60,000 bases of DNA from Cryptomeria japonica (GCF_030272615.1 NC_081406.1:168786361-168846360); one strand, 5' to 3'. Shown: positions 1 through 11,347, numbered from the stretch's first letter. Program-made: numbers and translations. The notes: generated by a model from the letters alone, not told the origin.

Positions 1-2
1 TT

Positions 3-704
3 CCTCCTAGAGAGCTTAAAGTTAAAAAGAAGGAAGAAACTAAAGATCAATCAACCTTACCTGAACCTATGAACAATAATTTTGTGGCCGCTTCTCAAAC
101 TGCTTCTCCTCACACCTCTAATTCTAAAGAATTTGATTCTTTGTCTTATGAAAAACCACCTTCTCTTTCTGAAATGGCTAATCATTATGGTCGTGGTTTT
201 CATATTTTAGCTAAGTATGGGTATAATGGAAATGGTTGTGGCACTCACGAACAAGGGATAAAGGTTCCTCTAGGGAATAATCTTTATGATGAGACCTTTG
301 GACTTGGTTATAATCCCTACAAGCGCACCAAAGCACCTAAAAGACCATCTCTCAATGTGAATGCTATATTTAGTAGTGATGATGATCTCACTTCAACTAA
401 ATCATCTTCTACTTCTATCAACTCTCATTCTCCTCATAAGGAAATCTTGGCGATGAACAAATCTCTTTATGAATCCCCTCAAATTTCTAAATCCACTTAT
501 GAATCTTTATCTCCTATTCATCATAAAGTCCTTTCCTCCAGGGATAAGGATCTAATAAATTACACTCATCCCTCTTCTAAGATTTCTTGTGACTTTTCTT
601 CTTCAATTTTTATCATTTTATACATGTTTTTGATCTCACTTATGGTTGAGTGTTTAGCATGTCATCTTCAAATACCTCATTCAATCTATCATGTCTTTAA
701 ATAA
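3..704 (+). pseudogene. G-patch ORF fragment of a gypsy-like retroelement
   Basis: The frame is open from the left edge and ends at 704. About 45 residues into the ATG-initiated part there is a G-patch-like stretch: GRGFHILAKYGYNGNG, then EQGIKVPL, then GLGYNP. It has the glycine spacing of the family, but the usual GLG core reads GCG. G-patches are RNA-binding modules. In some plant gypsy elements one lies between protease and reverse transcriptase, which is the likely origin here. The rest is rich in Ser, Thr and Pro, and the last 35 residues are hydrophobic and probably read-through. No protease is seen because the window starts too late, and no RT follows. A host G-patch protein is less likely given the LTR downstream. 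Confidence 0.55.
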
Positions 705-2575
705 CATTAATGGCTATTATGTTTCTCATCATTATGTGACATTGGTAGCTCATTTACTGGGGGCTCATTGTCATTCATGATGGTACAATTTCAAGTGCAA
801 TCATATTTTTGAAGCAACATAATAGCCTAATTTTTTCTGTTATCTCTTGTTCCTATGGGAACAAGAGTGATTTCATGCATCTCTTCTTTTTATGATTAAA
901 ATTTCCCTTTGGGGTAATAGTGTGGAAATATTGGTCATCTTTTCTTTAGAATCCTCTTTTCCTAGATATGGGAGAAGATGTGTATTCTCTTTCTTATCCT
1001 ACCCACTTTTTGTGAGGAGCATTTTACATACACTAATGTCTTGCTTGCATGAACTCATGTGAGTATGTAGTACATTCTGCTTATGTCTAAATCTCTCCCT
1101 AGAAGATTGTGTAAGTCCTTCTCATTGTCCTTATCCTTGGGAAGAAATGATCTTTCCTTATTTTTATCTAAGGATCCACTTTTTCCTATTTCATGGATGG
1201 TGTGAACTTTATTACTTGATGTTATTCCTTGTATGCATTTGTTGTTGTTTGTTCAAGGATTCTCTCTTACAAGAGGTATAAGTCCTTGACTACAACCTCT
1301 TTTTCACTTGGTAAAACACATCCATAATGAATTCACTCTCCCAATTGGGTTAAAAAGAGCGTCATCCTTCATTAAGAATCACTTTTACCTCGCAAAAGAA
1401 GGAAATATTGCATTTTTATTCTCTTCTTTGTCTTATTCTAGAAGATGTTATATTTGTCTAAGACAATTCCTCTCAGGGATAGGTGCCTTTTGTACAAAGA
1501 TCTCTTCTCCTCTAAGGATCTCCTTTACACATACTACAAGATATCCCTTTTCAACTATCTTATCCTTGCTTAAAGAGTGCAAAACTCTCTTGCTTGGATC
1601 TATGACATTGTTGCATTTTTTGGGTATCTTCTTTTGTGATGAAGGTAGGTATCCTTGTTCTACTTTACATATGACATAAACATTACACTTTTTGAGCAAT
1701 GGGTCATTCTCGGAACTAGAGCACAGACTCTTAGAGCGAGATGTCTCCATTTTTCTTTTATGCAAGGTGATTATTCTTGGAACCAGAGCACAGACTCTTA
1801 GAGCGAGATGTCACGCTTTTGTACTATACATATACAGGTTGTAGCATACTCGGGCATAGACTCCTATGAGGTGCTTCTAACCTCCATTATACACACATGC
1901 ACGAGGTTGAGTGGAACTAGCGGCATAAGGCTAGACTTTCTCACTCTCCTCCCTTACATGGATCACCTAGACAGACTCTAGGGGCTAGTTTTCCATGTCC
2001 TTTTCCCATGGATCACCTAGACAAGATCTAGGGGTGAGAAGTCCATGTTTTCTCTCTCACTATTCTTCTCATGGATCACCAATGTGTGTATTCATTCTTT
2101 TTTCCTTTCTTTTCTTCTCTTTGCATTTTGTTTCCATTTACATCCTTCATCTTGTGTTAAAGAACTCTCAAATCCTCACACTCTTTGTTGTGTTGGAATT
2201 GAGATTTAGTCCTCTTTCTTACCAAATGATTCTCCATTAGTTTTTGATATCATATCAATCTTCTTGTGAGCATTTGTCATCAATATTCTTTAACAATTTG
2301 AAGTGGTAAACATGATACCCTATTTCAACTCACTAAAATTAGCAAGCCGAAACAAGGGGGGCATATAGCTACCCTCGAATTTTCATCACCTTCCTTAGTA
2401 AGCATTAGGTGATTTTGTGATCTAACATGTGGTTTTGTAGGTTGTGGTTCTTAATTGAGTACTGCAGATATCGCTGGGGGCTTCATCCGACAACTTATGG
2501 ATATATCCTTTTTCAAATAATGTTTACTTTTCTGTACTTTAGCTTGCATATGCACGTAGTGTTCATATGACCGCT
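705..2575. other. Gene-free internal spacer of element Q
   Basis: No ORF here resembles a known protein. The 123- and 105-codon ORFs on opposite strands overlap each other and lack domain features. The plus strand is pyrimidine-rich. It holds short tandem duplications (1707-2081) and ends in the purine tract before the LTR. A long untranslated stretch between the ORF and the 3' LTR is common in some plant gypsy lineages. Confidence 0.5.
1707..2081 (+). repeat. Two short tandem duplications in the spacer
   Basis: A unit containing GAGCACAGACTCTTAGAGCG occurs at about 1719 and again about 67 bp downstream. A second unit beginning CATGGATCACCTAGACA occurs near 1957 and 2007, with a partial third copy (CATGGATCACC) near 2071. 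Copies differ by a few bases. Confidence 0.7.
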
Positions 2576-2590
2576 AAAGTGGGGGCTAAA
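2576..2590 (+). promoter_or_regulatory. Polypurine tract of element Q
   Basis: AAAGTGGGGGCTAAA lies directly against the TGTAG start of the 3' LTR, where plus-strand DNA synthesis is primed. Only the C and T near its end break the purine run. Confidence 0.65.
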
Positions 2591-3110
2591 TGTAGCGTCA
2601 TAAATTGTACGCACTTACTAGGGTGGTACAATTTCACACCTAGTTTAGCACCCGCCTTGGCGCATTTTGCATTTTGCATTGCATTTCCCCTTTAGCACTT
2701 AATTAATTAAATTAATTAGGTCTAAGGTTCTATTTTGTCATCTCCTATATCATAAAGTTGGGCCCTTTCATTAAAGTGTGCCCTTTTCATTTTATTCCTC
2801 CAATACATCATTTAATCAAAAACCCTAATTAGGTCCTATTTCAAACTTGGGGGTTTGAGTTCGGGGGTCAAAACATCTCAAAATCACCTGTAACTTTGGG
2901 ATTCTCTCTAAAATCATCATATCCGATGGCCCTAAAAATTTGGTGAAAAGTTGTCAGGACAATGGCGCCCAGAGTGCACACGGTCCCAGACATTTTCCCT
3001 AAAATTTTAGGAGCAAGATCCAATCATAAAATAAAGCTTAACCCCAAGAAATTGGTGGGAGATTCAATCTCTAGGTCGGCCAAAAGTTGAAATTAAGACC
3101 TAGGGTTTCA

Positions 3111-3120
3111 TATATAAGAG
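3111..3120 (+). promoter_or_regulatory. TATA box in LTR of element Q
   Basis: TATATAAGAG lies about 520 bp into the LTR, in an otherwise mixed-composition stretch. It is a good match to a plant TATA box and probably marks the U3/R boundary about 30 bp downstream. Confidence 0.5.
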
Positions 3121-3727
3121 CTCTCTTTCTTCATTTGAAAGGATCCGAAATTTTAGTTTCAGGGACCTTCTATGCAGCGAAAGAGCAGATCTTTGAAGAC
3201 TTCAATAACATTCAACATCCATCCATCAAGCATTCATCAATTTCATTCATTTAAGGCTTTGAAGGCATTGAAGAGCAATAAGGGATCACCGACTGAAGAT
3301 TGGCTTGTACCCCTCCCTTGGGGTTGGGTATGATTTCATGTTGTTTTCATGTCTTTGCATAAGCCTCATTATATCATTTGTATTCATGCTTTAGATCACT
3401 TTGCATCTTGGTTTGGAGCATTTACATTATCATTTACAAGCAATTAGGGTTTACTTTCTAGGTTGCTCTAGTTTGCTTACTTGCATTTTAGGATCTTGCA
3501 CACACACAAGGTCTGCACACACACTACTTTTACAATACAATTTGGCTATTCATGGAGGTGCAAATCACCAAAGCGGGGGTTTGACTAAGGCAAAACCCTA
3601 TATAGCCGCCCACCATACCTTTTTAGATATAAGTGCAGATTTCTGAATTCGAAGGACGCCGCAAGTTGCAAATCCGACGGAAGCGGACCGAGACAGAACT
3701 TCACACCAAATTCCAACCCAGAAAGCT

Positions 3728-3851
3728 AGGACAGGGGCATGGGGCACCTTGGTCCTACTAGGACAGGGGTGCTGGGCACCCTGGTCCCTGGGATAGGGGC
3801 GCTGGGCGCCCTGGTCCCTGGGACAGGGGCGCTGGGTGCCCTGGTCCTTGT
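3728..3851 (+). repeat. GC-rich minisatellite, about 30-bp unit, four copies
   Basis: Four imperfect units of the type GGACAGGGGCGCTGGG followed by CGCCCTGGTCCCTG run head to tail. GC content is far above the flanks. Each unit carries the self-complementary core GGCGC, and CAGGG can pair with CCCTG, so the transcript could form repeated hairpins. The minus-strand ORF over it is a low-complexity artefact. Confidence 0.85.
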
Positions 3852-4251
3852 CCATTTCAGTGAATTTTGGCAATTTCAGAGGTAGCAGCTTCAGTATTTT
3901 AGGTTTCTAGCTTCAGTAGTAGATCTTGCAGAATCAAAGCCATTCAAGGTACACATTTACATTTCTCCTCTTATCCTTACAATTGTTCATCATTAAATCT
4001 CAATTCTACAATCTTGTGCTCAAAGTTACTAGTTCATACTTACACTTTAGGGTTAATAGTTGAACTTGCATCATTCTATCTATCATTGGCAACAAAGGAA
4101 TAGGAATCCTAATAGGTGGCCCGTGGCTCTCTCTTCCACAAAAAGAAGTAGCCAATTGTGTGATACCTCTAGGCTCTTTCGTATTCCACAAGTGTGTGAT
4201 TGAAAGTGAGATTAGGGCATGTTTGCTTAGTCTTACTTTTTCCCCTACACA

Positions 4252-7200
4252 GTAGCAAAGAAAGATGATACCTTAGGTGTTTTTTCTCAAATTCCTAAGG
4301 GAGTTGTTTATGCTGAAGACCCCAGAATGTACATCCATTATAACATTGAAGAGTTAGGAGATGAAGAAATTAAAACCATGTTTAAAACTATGATATGTGA
4401 TAAAATCGGCAATGTAAAAGATGAACACAAGATCATTGAGACCCTAGGATTTATAGAGATCCTTAGTATTCTTGAATTTTCCAAGGATATGATTAGGATA
4501 GTCTTAAGCAGGGTACATGGTGAGTTTTTCTGGTTGGATACAGTCCACAAGATCACCAAGGAAGCTATGAAAGTTGTCATAGGGTTACCAACCACCGGTA
4601 AAAGACTAGATAAAACCAAGAAGGTTTCCAATGACCTAGTTATAAACCTAACTGGTGCAACATTCGATAAGAGGTCCCTAAGAGTTAATGATGTAACAGA
4701 TATCAATGTGAAATTCATCAGCATGATATTAGGATATAAATCTACTCATGTAAATAGACTTAATTCAGTTTCAAGCTTATGCATTAAGAGTGCTTATGAC
4801 ATGGTAATAGACAATGCAAAAATTGACATGTGTGAGTGGTTACAAGATGAATTAATTGACAACCTTGGAAAGATCAAGAAGGACAAGAAAGGAACTTTTA
4901 GGTTTGGAAATCTGTTAGTATGTCTGATGCTACACATAACAAAATAGGTTCCTGGTATAGGTTACAAAGAACTTGGATATGATATACCGGTAGGCAAACA
5001 ATTAACAGAACTATTCAATAACATGGGTGAGAACAAGGAAAATAATATTCATGACTTTTTTCAAGCATTAAAGGTCAAAATGAAGAAAAGATTAAGGTTA
5101 TCACAAAAGATTGTAGACAAATACAAAGATGAAATATGCTTTGTCATCAAGAAAGATGAAATCTGGATGGAAGCAGTCATCCCAAGGACAGTTTGGGTAA
5201 CCGAGATGGGCTATGAAATAGATGATCACATAGTTGAAACATATGCTAAAGCCCTTCTAGAAGCCCCCAGAGAACCTAAGGAAGAATTATTTGGTAGTGC
5301 AAAAACCATTGAAAGCCAAATACAATCAAAGAAAAGAGTGAAAAAGGTTGAGGCAATTGTAAGAAAAGGTTACAAACAAGCAAAAGCCATCAAAGAAGAT
5401 GTATTGAAGAAAACCGGTATAACAAAAGATGAGTTAGCAGCTCCACAACCTGAAACTCAATTATCACCGGTAGGTACTTCTTCAGGGAGTGACATGCCTA
5501 CAACTTTCAAAAGAGTTGTAAGAAAAAGAGATCCCTCACCGGCAACCACACCCTCACCCAGGAGGACAAGGCAAAAGCAACAAGCAGTGAGATCTCCAGT
5601 AAGAAAGGCCACACCAAAGAAGAAACTGACACCCAAGAAGAAGAAAAGGACAAACAAAGACTTGGCCCCTTTTGATATACTACTAAATCAAATCACAGAG
5701 GAAGGTAAATTGAAGAACATAGAGAAAATATATGAAACTCTAACAGCTGATGAAAAAGAGTAAGTTGAAAATAGTGTTATATTACATATGGATATGTACA
5801 AGAAATTTTTGATGGAAGTAGTCAATGAAATTCCTGATGAACTATTCAAAATACTAGAGGCAAGAAGACAAGCAGTGATAGAACTGGATAAGAAAATAAA
5901 GATTGAAAAGCTACTTGTTGTATATCCAGTAAACTCTCCCCAAGAAATTAATGACCTAATTGCTCAAGCCAACCGGACAGTATTTTCTACTGCACACCGG
6001 CACATTGCTTTAATGGTAGGAAGAGTTAATGAGGTAAGAGAGGAGACAGAAAATGGATGGGATATATTCCTAGTTGAGAAAGAAAAACAAGAAGAGTATA
6101 GGAACCCCAAACCCATAAAAGTTTATTAGAAAGATAGAGACAAGGGGAAAGGAAAAGTTGGTGGACCACCTAGTAGCAAGGTTAGAGACAACTTACCCCC
6201 ACCTCCTTTAATTACTCCATCAGTAAAATCAACAACTACTAAAGATCAACCGACAACTGAGAGTATTGATGTAGAGGATGATAATCCTAATCCTGAAGTT
6301 TTATATACTGTGAATGTTGATACTCAAAAGATCAACATAGTGGTAGACAAAGATACAACAGATAAGACAGATATGGCTAGTGAGCCTCTGGTAGCTGAGG
6401 AAACTGATAACTCATAGGAGAAACCGGCAGAAGATAAAGAAAAAAAGGTAGAGACTCAGACATAGACTAAGGCAATACAACAAATAGAGGAACAAACAGA
6501 GCAAAAGGCTCTGGAACAGGAACAGGTACATAAGGAAATAGTACCATCGACAACTAGTGAAAAACCATTGCTTAAAGAAATGCAGATAGAAACAGACCTA
6601 CCAGAGGTCAATAGAAGCTTGGTTACTTCCACTGGTACTCAGATTGTTGATTCATCATCAAGCTTCAAATCAACTAATGTGACTGAGGTACTACTTGAGT
6701 CTATCAAGAAAATAACCAACTGCAGCTCACAAGCTTACAAAGCAATTGATGATACCATACCAATTTTGAAGGTAATTGCTCCCAGCTGTGATATTGACAA
6801 CAAAGATTCTTTAGGACAATTGGATACACTGTGTAAATATATCTCAGAAAACATTGATAAAATAAAAGAAGAGTTAGTGAAGGATAAAGTAGAAGTTGAA
6901 AAATAGAAATTCTTTGATGAGCAAATAAAGAAGTGTAATAGAGATTTTGACACACTTCTACCGGAATTATGTAATTTGTTGAAAGAGTACAAAAATCTGT
7001 ACAAAGATACCTATAAAACAAACTTTTTGACTATAGATATAGACAAGAAAATGAGCAAGGTACAGGATGAGATCAATAAACTTGCAGATAGTTTTGTCAA
7101 CTCACCTGATACACTATTAGTTTTTGAGGAGAAGATAACAAATTTTGAGGAAGAACTACTCAAATTGGAAAGAGAGAAAGAAAGAATAGTGAATAAGGCA

Positions 7201-7434
7201 AAACATTTGAGATCAAAACTAAGTCCAAGATTGGAATATCTAGCATCTCTATGGAAGGAAGTATCTAAGGCACTAATATAGGGAAGCAAAACACCGGTAG
7301 AGCATTTGCAGCATCTCACTGGTACAGTGAAGAGAATAGAGACAACAATAAAGGATAGCAAAAAGTTTATGGACATTATAAACTTGATTTTGGGAGATCT
7401 TTTTCAAATTGTAACTACCCAGTTACAAGGATGA
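4252..7434 (+). pseudogene. Long gag-like/coiled-coil ORF of element R, seven in-frame stops
   Basis: One reading frame stays open for about 1,060 codons apart from seven stops: TAG at 4945, 6127, 6415, 6463, 6904 and 7279, and TAA at 5761. Coding sense continues between them, so this is one decayed protein. The first 230 residues include VHGEFFWLDTVHKITKEA followed by GLPTTGK, which weakly recalls the Transposase_32/plant transposon protein family; I am not sure. Next comes a Lys/Ser/Pro-rich basic stretch (about 5520-5670) with SP motifs and NLS-like KKKK runs, then an acidic Thr-rich linker, then a C-terminal heptad-rich region (about 6820-7260) likely to be a coiled coil. No zinc knuckle or catalytic motif is seen. 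The start codon is lost to the left insertion. Confidence 0.6.
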
Positions 7435-7610
7435 AACTACAAACTCTACGGACATCTTGACAACCTTTGTCATTGATGCCAAAGGGGGAGTAGTGGGATG
7501 AGAAAATTCAAATCACAGGAATCATATGCTCAGGGGGAGCTCACACATTTTTGGACTTCACATTTTTGGATCATTTTTTTTTTAAATTTCTCATGAGTGT
7601 TGCCATCAAT

Positions 7611-7625
7611 GCCAAAGGGGGAGAT
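7611..7625 (+). promoter_or_regulatory. Polypurine tract of element R
   Basis: GCCAAAGGGGGAGAT abuts the TGTTGG start of the LTR. The same 13-mer GCCAAAGGGGGAG also occurs 132 bp upstream (7479-7491), in both cases preceded by a CATTGATG or CATCAATG motif. Confidence 0.8.
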
Positions 7626-8426
7626 TGTTGGCATATGCACACTCCAATGAGACATTGTATGTGATTGAAGGTTTTGTCATTGATGGCAACCTTGCAATCT
7701 TATTGCACCAGCAAAGGTATTATACCAGCATCAGTAGATCACACTCTACACCAGCACCCAAGACACCGACACCGGCATAGAAGAAAGGAATTATACCAAC
7801 ACAGAGGCCGACAGGATTTTGTTATATTATATTTTGTTTATTATTGTAAAAATGTGTAAGCCGACTTGGAAAATTGTAAAATAACTCTTATATATGAGAG
7901 AGATCATTGTAGACATTAGATATAGGAGAAATAAGCAAAAAAAGGGAAAATATTAGGTAGACCTATTGTGCGAAATATAGGTTAAGGGGTATATGTAAAG
8001 AACAAAGCAGGAACTAGTATTGAATCTAGCATTGAAGATGCTATTGTAAAGCAGTACAAGATATTGGATTTGTATAATCCTTATTGTAAGTCAGTGAGAC
8101 TTCCCATTAAGTAGTGAGCTCTAAGCAGTTGGCCTTCCTGCATGTGCAGGCCCCTATTGTAAGTAATATTCTCTTATTGGCCAGTGAGTGAGTATTGTGG
8201 GTCACAAATCCCACCGAGGTTTTTCCCACACCGGGTTTCCTCATTAAAATCTTGTGTTATGGTGTGCTTTTCATGTGGATGTTCTTGATTTTGTTTAGTA
8301 CATTATTTCTTGCATACCGGTACACTGTTATATTATGTTCTACATGTTTTAAGTTAAGAAATTCCATTCACTAATCAAATACTGATTCACCCCCACCCCC
8401 CCTCAGTATCTATGGGATCCCTAACA
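7626..8426 (+). repeat. 3' LTR of element R (801 bp)
   Basis: Runs from TGTTGGCA after the polypurine tract to CCCTAACA. It contains GTCATTGATGGCAAC 48 bp in, a TATATATGAGAG TATA-like site near 7890, the CCCACCGAGGTTTTTCCC block near 8210 and ATTCACCCCC near the end. The stretch AGTGAGCTCTAAGCAGTTGG near 8115 is closely matched in the solo LTR at 24069-25142. Confidence 0.75.
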
Positions 8427-8969
8427 TATGGAACCAACAAAAAATGCTCCTTGTGGGTTTGTTTTGACTAAAATAAATGGGTGCTTCTTGAAGTTGGGTC
8501 AAGCTCTTTCGATAATATTGACAACCAGAGGAGTATCCATCTTCAGAATTCTTGAATTGAAAAGTTTTGCAAAAAAAATACTTTCTTACCCAGATTAGGG
8601 TTTCGCATGGGAAATCTTGTTCATGCTTTGGTCTCTTGGATATTTTTCTCATAGAACACTCTCCTTCTCTTCTCTCGAATGCAAAGTGAAAAATGAAGAG
8701 ACAAAATGGATTTTTATTTCTTGCATATCTAACTTTTAGGGTGCATTAAATGCATTTTGCCCTAACCTTTCAAATGCACAACTTTCATAGATAGCTCTAG
8801 AGATTTCATCTATGGATCTTCATCCTAGCTTAAATTCTTATAGAGATCACCTCAAATCATCTGCAATCCCTGAACATAGCATCTACCAACCTGTCGGATT
8901 CAGGTATCATCTACTATAGGGGGTGCATAGGATTTTCATGAAAACTTCCCCTAGGTCAAAGGCCTTAAT
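8427..8969. other. Unassigned 540-bp stretch
   Basis: No ORF has recognisable features. It lies between the LTR of element R and the minus-strand gag remnant and may be downstream sequence of that gag element, but the minus-strand frame is full of stops. It shows no LTR landmark. Confidence 0.4.
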
Positions 8970-10195
8970 TCAGTTCCTGGATGAATTTCCAGCACCAGAT
9001 TTAGGTGCGGATCCACTCTCTATATCATTATCACTCTTCTTAACCCATGTCTTCTTCATTTGATTCCTAATCTCATCCACTTTCTCTTTTCCTTTATCAT
9101 CTACCTGCACATTCTTGTTCTTATCTATCGGACCATTCCTATTCTTTCTTCTGCATAATCTTGCAATGTGACTGGATTTGTTGCAATTGTAGCACACAAC
9201 ATTTCCTTGTGTAGGTCTGAAATTTAAATGATTTCCTCTTGATCTACATTGATTAGGAATGTTACCAAACCTACCACATGCATAGCATCTAATGTTCCTT
9301 CTATTGAAAGAGTTATTCATCATACTTCTACACTCATGTGATTTATGTCCATACTTATTGCATTTGTAACATTGACTGGGGAAAAATGGACCATTATGAT
9401 TCATCCTATTTCTGCACTAAGCAACTTTGTGACCAAATTTATTGCAAACAAAAAAATTACCATTGAAATTTTGAGCATTAGGTTGTCTTACTGGAGACCT
9501 TCTAGGTTTGTCCTTCTGATTTGTTGACTTAGGATTGCTTTGATCAATTTCAGAAATTTCACCTTTCTCAAATCCAAGACCTTTCTTGTCATTTGAACTC
9601 TTTTGACTTTCAAGAATCTCATCAAGATCACCTGATCTAATCTTAAACTTCTCCTTGTACTCATTTTCAGTAGCAAGTTCATCCCTAAGTATGATAATCT
9701 TCCTTTCAAACTCTTGCTCATTGTTTTTAGATTGTAGCAGTTCAAGCTTCAGCTGATCATTCTCACAATTAAGTCTATAAAATTAATCAGATCTATCTTT
9801 TAGGGACTGATTAATATTCTCCTCATTCTTCTTCCTTCCCTCAATTTCTTTGATCAGTCTCATTACAATAGATTCCATCTCATGTTTTAGGGTTGCACTG
9901 TCTCTTGTAAGCTTCTCACATTCTTTTTTCTTCTCCTTCAAGGAATGATTCAGATGATCATCTTTCATTCATTTTCTCTCTTTCTCTTTTAGCTTATCAC
10001 AAAGTTCCTTTCTCTTTTCTCTTGACTTTTTCAATTGATCTTTCAATGATTGAATGAAATTTTCAACATCTTTAAGATTCCCTTGTAGTTCCTTGACTTC
10101 AACTTTGGACTGATCTAGATCATCAAGTGCAACAAGAAGCTGATGTTGAAGACTATCAGAATCTATTGAATCACCTTCCCGGATCCTCCTCAAGT
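8970..10195 (-). pseudogene. Ty1/copia gag remnant with coiled coil and four CCHC-type knuckles
   Basis: Read on the minus strand, one frame runs from about 10195 to 8970 with in-frame stops at 9969-9971, 9783-9785 and about 9418. The first 190 residues are strongly heptad-like (repeats such as QSLKDQLKKSREKRKE), a predicted coiled coil. Next comes SGDLDEILESQKSSNDKKGL, a pattern I recognise from plant copia Gag, then a run of CX2CX4HX4C knuckles. Knuckle 1 has its first Cys replaced by Phe and a TAG stop before the last Cys. Knuckle 2 (CYKCNKYGHKSHEC) is intact, knuckle 3 has Asn for His, and knuckle 4 (CYNCNKSSHIARLC) is intact. No protease follows. An LTR border interrupts the N-terminal part at 10196. 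Confidence 0.7.
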
Positions 10196-11346
10196 TGTTA
10201 GACTTCTTCCAAGGAACTAGGATCAATGAACACTGAGAGGGGGGGCGGGGTGGATCAATGTTCTGCAACTTTTAACTTTATTAAACTAATCCTTCAACCA
10301 CTTAATGTAAATGTATAAGAGAAAGATGCAAGAACATAAACAAAATAACCACAACACCATAACATCAAGATTTTTATATGTGGAAACCCTGTTAAGAGAA
10401 AAACCACTATGGGGATGAACCCATAATATAAATATACTCTGCAAAAGTATAGAAATATTACAAAGGGGAATGCACATGCATTCAAACACACTTCCTAGAG
10501 CTCACTACTCAAAAACAACAAGGGCTACAACCCAAGGAAGACTCACTGACTTACAAATGGATTACAATAGATCACTGAAGTACAAGAACTAAATAATAGC
10601 ATTTACAAATGCCAAATTATAGTTTCGGTAAAGCACAATAATCAAAATTTCTACACTTATCTCACTCTGCTTTGTTCTATTATCCTACATTAATCCGAAG
10701 CATAAATCTCTAACTTGTGCATGTGGAACTACACACAATTGATTGCTAACAACTTTTTCATACCCAAAATGATCAACTGCATCGATCTTATATATCTACA
10801 ACACCAAATCATATTGGCTACATGACAGCTCAAGAACATTTGATATATTCACCAAACGTGTATGAATTATTGCTTAAATCCGATCTTCAATACTTATGCA
10901 GACCAAAAAGAATTATCCACACTGACACACTTCCCATAAGTCAACTAAACATCCTCGAACACAAAAAAAATCACCAAAATGATTCTACCAATTCTGGACA
11001 ATAATCAATCATACAAGTCAACCATACTACACTGTTCAACCCAAAAACTGATATACCAGATCTTCAAACTAGCACAACACATCACCAGAGGCTAAGATTG
11101 TGTAATAAGATACTCTAGACATCTATCAAGCTTCCCTTAGCTCTGCAACACAAAATATTCAACTGAAATGAGATATTTATCAATATACCAAACTATGTTG
11201 GATGCCCTGTTCTAACTCACTGGACTTGACCAAATCTACACTCAGACTTCTGGTATAAGAAAATCAATCAATGTGGATGAAACTATTGACTAGAGTTGTC
11301 ATCAATGACAACATCTAATGACTTGTGCAGTGCCTCTTGCCAAAAA
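10196..11346 (-). repeat. LTR copy 1 of a tandem LTR pair (minus orientation)
   Basis: This segment aligns along nearly its whole length with the next one (11348-12483), differing at roughly one base in ten by eye. On the plus strand it begins TGTTAGAC, shows the AACACTGAGAGGGG C-tract complement near 10232, and carries a reverse-complement TATA near 10790. Its right end (TTGCCAAAAA) is a damaged form of the CCAACA seen in copy 2. It interrupts the minus-strand gag. Exact ends are uncertain. Confidence 0.6.
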
Positions 11347-11347
11347 T

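Larger units (their letters stand above)
1..4249 (+). mobile_element. Ty3/gypsy-like LTR element, 3' part (element Q)
   Basis: The window opens inside a plus-strand LTR element. In order it shows an ORF with a G-patch motif (3-704), a gene-free spacer, a purine-rich tract (2576-2590) and a long 3' LTR (2591-4249). The LTR begins TGTAG and ends CTACA, a 5-bp inverted repeat. The frame immediately right of 4249 opens straight into the ORF of the next element, so Q probably inserted into that ORF. The 5' LTR lies left of the window, so the target duplication (expected CAGTA from 4250-4254) cannot be checked. No reverse transcriptase or integrase is visible, so this copy is a deletion derivative or a non-autonomous form. 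Confidence 0.7.
2591..4249 (+). repeat. 3' LTR of element Q (1659 bp)
   Basis: Starts TGTAGCGTC right after a polypurine tract and ends CCCCTACA, giving TGTAG/CTACA termini. It contains a TATA box near 3111 and a GC-rich minisatellite at 3728-3851. The right border is also the point where the ORF of element R becomes open, which independently supports it. Confidence 0.65.
4250..8426 (+). mobile_element. Pol-less LTR element with a long gag-like ORF (element R), 5' end lost
   Basis: A single broken ORF (4252-7434), a 3' non-coding tail, a polypurine tract and an LTR of about 800 bp follow each other on the plus strand. The left part, including the 5' LTR, is separated by the insertion of element Q. 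No protease, integrase, RT or RNase H is seen. The LTR has the same landmarks as copia LTRs in this window: a TGTTGG start, the CATTGATGGCAA motif, the GTTTTTCCC block and the C-tract before the end. I infer a non-autonomous element served by a copia family. The TSD cannot be tested because the 5' flank is outside the window. Confidence 0.65.

Noticed and set aside
1308-1765. Overlapping 123- and 105-codon ORFs on opposite strands
   Set aside because: Mutually overlapping, low complexity, inside the element Q spacer; no family resemblance.
3598-3873. Minus-strand ORF with repeated DQGAQRP units
   Set aside because: It is just the translation of the GC-rich minisatellite in the LTR.
4250-4262. 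Primer site after 4249, which would make 2591-4249 a 5' LTR
   Set aside because: CAGTAGCAAAG does not resemble a tRNA primer site, whereas a polypurine tract precedes 2591, so it is a 3' LTR.
9488-9745. 85-codon minus-strand ORF within the gag region
   Set aside because: It is out of frame with the gag coding sense, which continues through this stretch in another frame.
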